Shown piece by piece: positions 32,988 to 36,867 of a stretch of 36,867 nucleotides of DNA. Both the position numbers and the translations under genes were made by a program. Source of the DNA: Phycisphaerales bacterium (lineage in GTDB: Bacteria; Planctomycetota; Phycisphaerae; Phycisphaerales; SM1A02); assembly GCA_009691785.1 (NCBI GenBank), contig SIAM01000020.1:1-36867 (forward strand). The letters are read 5' to 3'. The stretch's first letter is position 1; the number at the start of each line of letters is the position of its first letter. The notes beneath the pieces are model-generated. The model worked only from the letters and a program-made list of their open reading frames with translations. It had not been told where the DNA came from and did not search any database.

Positions 32988-34262
32988 TTATTCCACTTTT
33001 CCGTACACCAGCAAATCAACCTCCGCGGGCAGCGCCCCAACTTTGGGTGGTTGACCCGGCGGGCCAGGCTCTTGCCGCTGCGTTTGATATGGACGACCGT
33101 TGAAGTCCATGGCCACAAGATGAACGGTGGTCATGAACACGCCCGTGACATCTTTGCTGGGCGTCAAGCGAATTGTGACCAGCAATGAATTTCCATCGGC
33201 GCGTTGACCGACCAATTCCGCGGCAAACTTTGGGTCAACGGCCTTTACGGATGCGATTTTGTTGGAGCCCATATTCTTGATTTCAATATCAAATGTTCCC
33301 GCTCCGCCCACGGCAATTAATCCAGCGTTGCAGCGGAACTCCGCAATATCCAGCGCTGGAGAAATTCTTGTGCATTGGTGGCGCACGCGCGCGTCAATCA
33401 TGCGCGCGTCGGCGCGGTCGGTTTCCGCCAGCAAATATTTAGGAACCATTTCACACGGTTCACCCGCAAGCGCAAACCGCACTTCGTACTTTGCCAGTGG
33501 CGCGTCGCTGGCCGCGTTCCAATTTACAAATTCTGGCGCCGCGCCCTGCACGCTGAGCACGCGAAACGGTTTTCCGTCGCTGCTGAACACTTGCGCCACG
33601 CCTTTCAAGCGCGACCCATCTTCGGCGGCGTCCACATAAGGCTGCATTTTCCCCGTGGCGTCCGCAATGGCCATACGCACCGCATACGCAACCTCCGCGC
33701 GCAAATCCAAAGTGAGTGGCAGGGTTTCGCCCTCAACCACAACCTTCACTTGAGCGGTTTTAATTCCAGTGGCGCTCACCTTCATGGTCACTGGAACTTC
33801 AAGCACGCCTGGACCAATCCCAACTTGCGCAGGAATTTCCTTGCCCGTGATATTAATGGTGGTGCATTGGCACGATGGCTGCGCGCCCAACACTTTCAGC
33901 GGCTTATCCGAAGTATTCATAAGTTTAAAATTGCCTTCCAGCAAAGTGTGCGGCGCCACAACTCCAAAATCCAGTCCCGCGGGCATGGCAATTACTTTGG
34001 CGTTGGCGGCCGGTGCCGTGGCCGCGCGCATGGGTTTGCCAACGGGCTTCGTTGGCGCAACAGTTGGTGCTTGCACAACCGCACCAGCTGGCGCTTGCGG
34101 CATAACCGCATTGATGTGTCTCGCCGTGGCGGTTGTAGTCGTGCGCGCGTGCGCGCCAGTCATTGCGCTGAACACAACAAGGCTTGTCAGCGCGCGCATT
34201 GCGTTGGTATGAAATATGTTTTTCACTTTGACTTTCAATAATTGTTTCAATCTAGGTTTCAT
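32988..34262 (-). CDS. DUF1573 envelope protein
   Basis: A 424-residue exported protein. The N-terminal hydrophobic segment (about 20-40, ending GAHA) is a probable signal peptide with a long basic lead. A Pro/Ala/Thr linker follows. A DUF1573 Ig-like domain (about 95-190) contains LDFGVVAPHTLLEGNFKL and the characteristic SCQCTT cysteines. A second beta-sandwich region with scattered Cys makes up the rest. DUF1573 proteins are common in Planctomycetota and Bacteroidota envelopes, with no firm function. ATG 34262 is used; the ATG at 34199 would give a shorter, more standard signal peptide. It is divergent from the MDR gene. Confidence 0.72.
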   Translation of the reverse strand: MKPRLKQLLKVKVKNIFHTNAMRALTSLVVFSAMTGAHARTTTTATARHINAVMPQAPAGAVVQAPTVAPTKPVGKPMRAATAPAANAKVIAMPAGLDFGVVAPHTLLEGNFKLMNTSDKPLKVLGAQPSCQCTTINITGKEIPAQVGIGPGVLEVPVTMKVSATGIKTAQVKVVVEGETLPLTLDLRAEVAYAVRMAIADATGKMQPYVDAAEDGSRLKGVAQVFSSDGKPFRVLSVQGAAPEFVNWNAASDAPLAKYEVRFALAGEPCEMVPKYLLAETDRADARMIDARVRHQCTRISPALDIAEFRCNAGLIAVGGAGTFDIEIKNMGSNKIASVKAVDPKFAAELVGQRADGNSLLVTIRLTPSKDVTGVFMTTVHLVAMDFNGRPYQTQRQEPGPPGQPPKVGALPAEVDLLVYGKVE

Positions 34263-34391
34263 TCTCGGCACGATTCTATTCAATACTTCAACCCATTTAC
34301 GCCTACGGCAATTCAATTGACTTCACGCCAGACTCCTGGTGCTCGCGCGCGCATGTTCACGCCCGCAACCATCGGGCACACGAGCCATGGT

Positions 34392-34397
34392 TACACT
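34392..34397 (+). promoter_or_regulatory. Candidate -10 box of the MDR gene
   Basis: TACACT (34392-34397) ends 6 nt before the ATG at 34404, so transcription would begin at the start codon. There is no ribosome-binding site in between. It matches the spacing seen for ctaA and the 31.4-kb divergent promoter. Single hexamers are common by chance, so this is weak alone. Confidence 0.25.
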
Positions 34398-34403
34398 TTG
34401 TTC

Positions 34404-35438
34404 ATGCAGGCCCTAGAAATTGCCAAACAGGCAACACCCGTCGCCCCCAATGTAAACTTTGTCGCCAACCGCGCAACACCTGAGCCGCACTCTGGCGAAG
34501 TGCAAATCCAAACGGAAGTGTCCGCGCTGAATCACTTGGACCTGTGGGTTGGTCGCGGCATGCCCGGCATTGACACCAAGTGGCCAACCGTTGGAGGCTC
34601 CGACGGCGTTGGCAAGGTGGTCAAACTTGGAGCCGGTGTTGACGCCACATGGCTTGGCAAGCGCGTCATTGTAATGGCCGCAGTTTTACAAGCCGCCGCT
34701 CATGCGCCCAACAACAATCCGGCTGGCGAGGACATTCACATGATTGGCGAGCATTCGCCCGGCACGCACGCGGAATTTTTTACCGCGCCCGTCACTAACA
34801 TTCTTGATATCGCGCAGCACGATCCCGCCGAAGCCGCCGCCATTGGCTTGACGCATCTGACTGCGTACCGCATGTTGCTCACGCGCGCCCGTGTTACGCC
34901 CGGCGCTCAAGTGCTTATCACTGGAATTGGCGGCGGAGTTGCGGTTGCCGCGCTTGCCATTGCAAAACATTTGGGCTGCACAACCATTGTCACCAGTCGT
35001 CATGCATGGAAATTGGAAAAAGCCAAATCGCTTGGCGCAAATCATTGCATTCTGGATGACGGCAGCAATTGGGCAAAGCAAGTGCGCGCCGCAACCAATC
35101 GCCGCGGTGTTGATGTGGTGATTGATTCCATTGGTAAAGCCATTCATCAAAGTTGCATTCAAAGTTTGGCGCGCGGCGGCGCCTTTGTCACATGCGGTTG
35201 CACCACTGGTAGCGACGGAGTAACAGACTTAGCCCGCGTATTCTGGAATCAACTTTCTATTTTGGGTTCAACCATGGGTTCCATGGATGAGTTTCGCGCC
35301 GTCATGGCGCTATACAAATGCGGCGCGCTAAAGCCCGTGATTGATTCAACTCACCGCGCCAAAGATGGTCGCGCCGCATACGCGCGTCTTGAAGCGGGGG
35401 AGCAATTTGGCAAAGTGCTGATTGATTGGCGCGGCTAA
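34404..35438 (+). CDS. MDR-superfamily oxidoreductase (zinc-independent quinone reductase-like)
   Basis: A 344-residue medium-chain dehydrogenase/reductase. The GroES-like N-terminal half contains GEVQIQTEVSALNHLDLWVG and the coenzyme half has LITGIGGGVAVAALAIAKHLG, a Rossmann glycine motif. The four-Cys structural zinc lobe is absent, as is the catalytic Cys, so it resembles NADPH:quinone or zeta-crystallin-type enzymes more than zinc alcohol dehydrogenases. The substrate is unknown. ATG 34404 gives MQALEIAKQ, the expected family N-terminus. Longer frames from 34353 or 34242 overlap the divergent gene's leader. Confidence 0.85.
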   Translation: MQALEIAKQATPVAPNVNFVANRATPEPHSGEVQIQTEVSALNHLDLWVGRGMPGIDTKWPTVGGSDGVGKVVKLGAGVDATWLGKRVIVMAAVLQAAAHAPNNNPAGEDIHMIGEHSPGTHAEFFTAPVTNILDIAQHDPAEAAAIGLTHLTAYRMLLTRARVTPGAQVLITGIGGGVAVAALAIAKHLGCTTIVTSRHAWKLEKAKSLGANHCILDDGSNWAKQVRAATNRRGVDVVIDSIGKAIHQSCIQSLARGGAFVTCGCTTGSDGVTDLARVFWNQLSILGSTMGSMDEFRAVMALYKCGALKPVIDSTHRAKDGRAAYARLEAGEQFGKVLIDWRG

Positions 35439-35541
35439 TCTTGACGCATTGGCAAGCACACTCGCCTTCATAAATGCGCTTGTGCCCACATAAAATTTAT
35501 TTTTGCTTGCATTTTGTGGGCATCCTCGTCACTATGTCCCC
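35439..35541. other. Intergenic spacer with an inverted repeat upstream of clpS
   Basis: A 103-nt gap. GCCCACA (35484-35490) and TGTGGGC (35515-35521) are perfect 7-bp inverted repeats around a T-rich 24-nt loop, placed just upstream of clpS. It may terminate the MDR transcript weakly or serve as an operator for clpS; there is no clean U-tract after it. Confidence 0.35.
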
Positions 35542-35826
35542 ATGAGCCAAACTATTGAATTGCCAGCAGAAACACTCGCCCGTCCAAGTCAAACCATGCC
35601 GCAATGGGCCGTTCGCCTTCACAACGACAACAAGAACGACATGGTATTTGTGGTGACAGCCCTGATTCAACTGGTCCGATTGCCCGCCAAAGACGCTACA
35701 GAGAGAACCTTGGAAGCCCATAACCGTGGATCTGCAATTGTCTTTCAAACTCACCGCGAGCATGCGGAATTGATCCAAGATCAACTCCAATCTAAAGGAT
35801 TGTCGGCGACAATTGAAAAAAACTAG
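35542..35826 (+). CDS. clpS: ATP-dependent Clp protease adaptor ClpS
   Basis: A 94-residue adaptor that binds N-degron substrates and delivers them to ClpAP/ClpCP. The family core is visible as VRLHNDNKNDMVFVVTAL, with the Asn-Asp pair and the Met gatekeeper, followed by TLEAHNRGSAIVF with the pocket His. The second acidic residue of the usual HNDD is Asn here (HNDN). The ATG at 35542 gives a short N-terminal extension typical of ClpS. A longer frame upstream adds Cys/His-rich residues with no family support. No clpA or clpC is in the window. Confidence 0.87.
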   Translation: MSQTIELPAETLARPSQTMPQWAVRLHNDNKNDMVFVVTALIQLVRLPAKDATERTLEAHNRGSAIVFQTHREHAELIQDQLQSKGLSATIEKN

Positions 35827-36110
35827 GTTTTTTGGCTTTTTTGCAGCTTTTAAATTTTTTAGCTTGCGCGTTTGGCGCCTCGGTCATGTTGCCCATAATG
35901 TGTAAGGCGCAGGCGCCGGATCAACATATTGCGGAATTGTTAAAAATTCATAAAACTATTTTATTTTTAATTGGACTCTTGGTAAGCATGGGGTACGTTT
36001 AGCCGTAGTTAGTTTTGATTGCGTCCATATTCTGTGTGCTGTAGTAACGTCGCTATAGCGGAGAAATCAAGGACAAATTTGGTTTGCACCAAAAAAACAG
36101 GAGATTTGAA
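35827..36110. other. Intergenic region between clpS and the last gene
   Basis: A 284-nt AT-rich gap. It opens with a T-rich stretch (35827-35870). The clpS stop codon itself lies in the loop of AAAAAAC-TAG-GTTTTTT (35817-35833), a plausible but GC-poor terminator. An inverted pair GGCGCCT/AGGCGCC (35874-35880 and 35911-35917) follows. A palindrome CGCTATAGCG (36051-36060) and a small TTGGT/ACCAA hairpin (36079-36092) lie in the leader of the next gene. No RNA gene was recognised. Confidence 0.45.
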
Positions 36111-36867
36111 ATGTCTAAGTGTTATTTAAAGTTAAGTTACGGACTCGTTGCTTCGGCAGCGTTTCTCGTGACCGGTGGCGCTTTCGCCCAATGTGACCCT
36201 ACCAGCGCAGGTACGTTTACCGACACCGTGTTTGATTCTGGCGCTGACGGTAGCTCAACTGGCGGCATTGATGACAACGGCGGTTGGAATCAAGTAGATG
36301 AGTTCGGAGAATATTTGTACATGGAACTTGGCGAACATTTCCCAGGTTCTAGCTTCCGTGTGAAGGGTGTTGTTGGAACATATGACGGCAATGGATCGGG
36401 CAACGGCGACACCAGCCGCGATCTTGACTGGCTACGTATGAGTGTAACCGAGCCTTGCTACATCACAGTCACACTAAGCATGGCGGACAGCACTGGTACG
36501 CCAGTGAATGGTGTAGATATGTATGACCTTTTATTTATTGAACAAGGTAGCGATCCTGACACAGCAACAGACTTGTATGGTGCATACGGGGTCGATGGAT
36601 GCCCACACTATGCGTTGTATGAATTTGCCAACGGCGTTCTACAATCTCAATTCCCAGTAAACACTGGCGAACTTTTGATTATCGTTTCCACCCCATTTGA
36701 TGGATTTGCTGGATCAGCACCACTTGCCTATCACGGCGAAATGTCCTACGGGTTGGACGTTGGAATTTCGGCTTACAACAATGCGGTTTGCGCAAATGCA
36801 GCAGGCGTGGACCTGGCTGATTGTATTACTGTAACTACCGTAGGCGGATGCAGTGACGGCGTATGCT
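36111..36867 (+). CDS. Secreted protein, partial (cut by window end)
   Basis: ATG 36111 has AGGAG 8 nt upstream, one of the best ribosome-binding sites in the window. The frame stays open to the last base (252 complete codons), so the gene is truncated by the window edge. The first about 26 residues are a signal peptide (hydrophobic core, ending GAFAQC). The mature part is rich in Gly, Asp and Thr with scattered Cys, consistent with a disulphide-bonded extracellular beta-protein. It resembles the pre-peptidase/PEP-CTERM-associated type in composition, but I recognise no domain. A C-terminal sorting tail cannot be tested here. Confidence 0.75.
   Translation, partial: MSKCYLKLSYGLVASAAFLVTGGAFAQCDPTSAGTFTDTVFDSGADGSSTGGIDDNGGWNQVDEFGEYLYMELGEHFPGSSFRVKGVVGTYDGNGSGNGDTSRDLDWLRMSVTEPCYITVTLSMADSTGTPVNGVDMYDLLFIEQGSDPDTATDLYGAYGVDGCPHYALYEFANGVLQSQFPVNTGELLIIVSTPFDGFAGSAPLAYHGEMSYGLDVGISAYNNAVCANAAGVDLADCITVTTVGGCSDGVC

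Noticed and set aside
35503-35541. N-terminal extension of ClpS
   Set aside because: It overlaps the inverted repeat and adds Cys/His residues not typical of ClpS; ATG 35542 fits the family.

Overview
The window reads as a chromosomal segment of a Planctomycetota bacterium, probably class Phycisphaerae. This placement is inferred from several features: a secreted protein with a C-terminal VPVPGA / hydrophobic / RRR sorting tail (PEP-CTERM type), an Alternative Complex III (ACIII) operon joined to an A2-type caa3 cytochrome oxidase, DUF1573 and DUF3179 proteins, and an OprB-like porin, which implies an outer membrane. A 16S rRNA or marker-gene tree would be needed to confirm it. Nearly all of the sequence is coding. 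I see no tRNA, rRNA, insertion sequence or CRISPR array.

Region 1 (1-4.2 kb, minus strand) is a housekeeping run: metK, a 16S rRNA m5C methyltransferase (RsmB type), an EIIA-Ntr-like PTS protein and a DnaJ-class co-chaperone. Region 2 (4.3-7.0 kb, plus strand) holds a DUF151 bifunctional-nuclease protein, a HAD phosphatase and truD. A 77-bp tandem duplication before truD creates two identical 26-codon minigenes, linked through ATGA stop/start overlaps. Region 3 (7.0-10.9 kb, minus strand) holds the PEP-CTERM protein, then tadA, tatC and tatD as a coupled operon ended by a strong bidirectional hairpin.

Region 4 (11.3-26.0 kb, plus strand) is the core of the window. It is one long respiratory operon: ActA (pentaheme), ActB (Mo-bisPGD-like plus FeS), ActC, ActD, ActE (monoheme), ActF, a small membrane protein, a SCO copper chaperone, then oxidase subunits II (CuA plus heme c), I (A2 type, YSHPAVY), III, IV and a second subunit III-like protein. 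Together they should carry electrons from quinol through ACIII and its cytochrome subunits to CuA and oxygen. The operon is preceded by a perfect TGTGA-N6-TCACA palindrome, the classical Crp/Fnr-family operator form. Region 5 (25.9-29.8 kb) supplies heme A: ctaB (heme O synthase, with an eight-copy ASTNP C-terminal repeat), coupled to a DUF3179 membrane protein, and a divergent ctaA/COX15 heme A synthase with an extra N-terminal membrane domain.

Region 6 (29.8-36.9 kb) holds cell-envelope and accessory genes: a secreted prenyltransferase/squalene-cyclase-fold protein, a divergent OprB-like porin, a DUF1573 protein, a zinc-independent MDR oxidoreductase, ClpS, and the start of a secreted protein cut by the window end. 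Several starts here sit about 7 nt after a TATAAT-like box, which suggests leaderless transcripts. No wholly new defence or mobile system is visible. The most unusual items are the minigene tandem repeat before truD, the Crp-type operator on the ACIII operon, the His-rich tails on several respiratory subunits, and the large insertions in TatC and oxidase subunit III.
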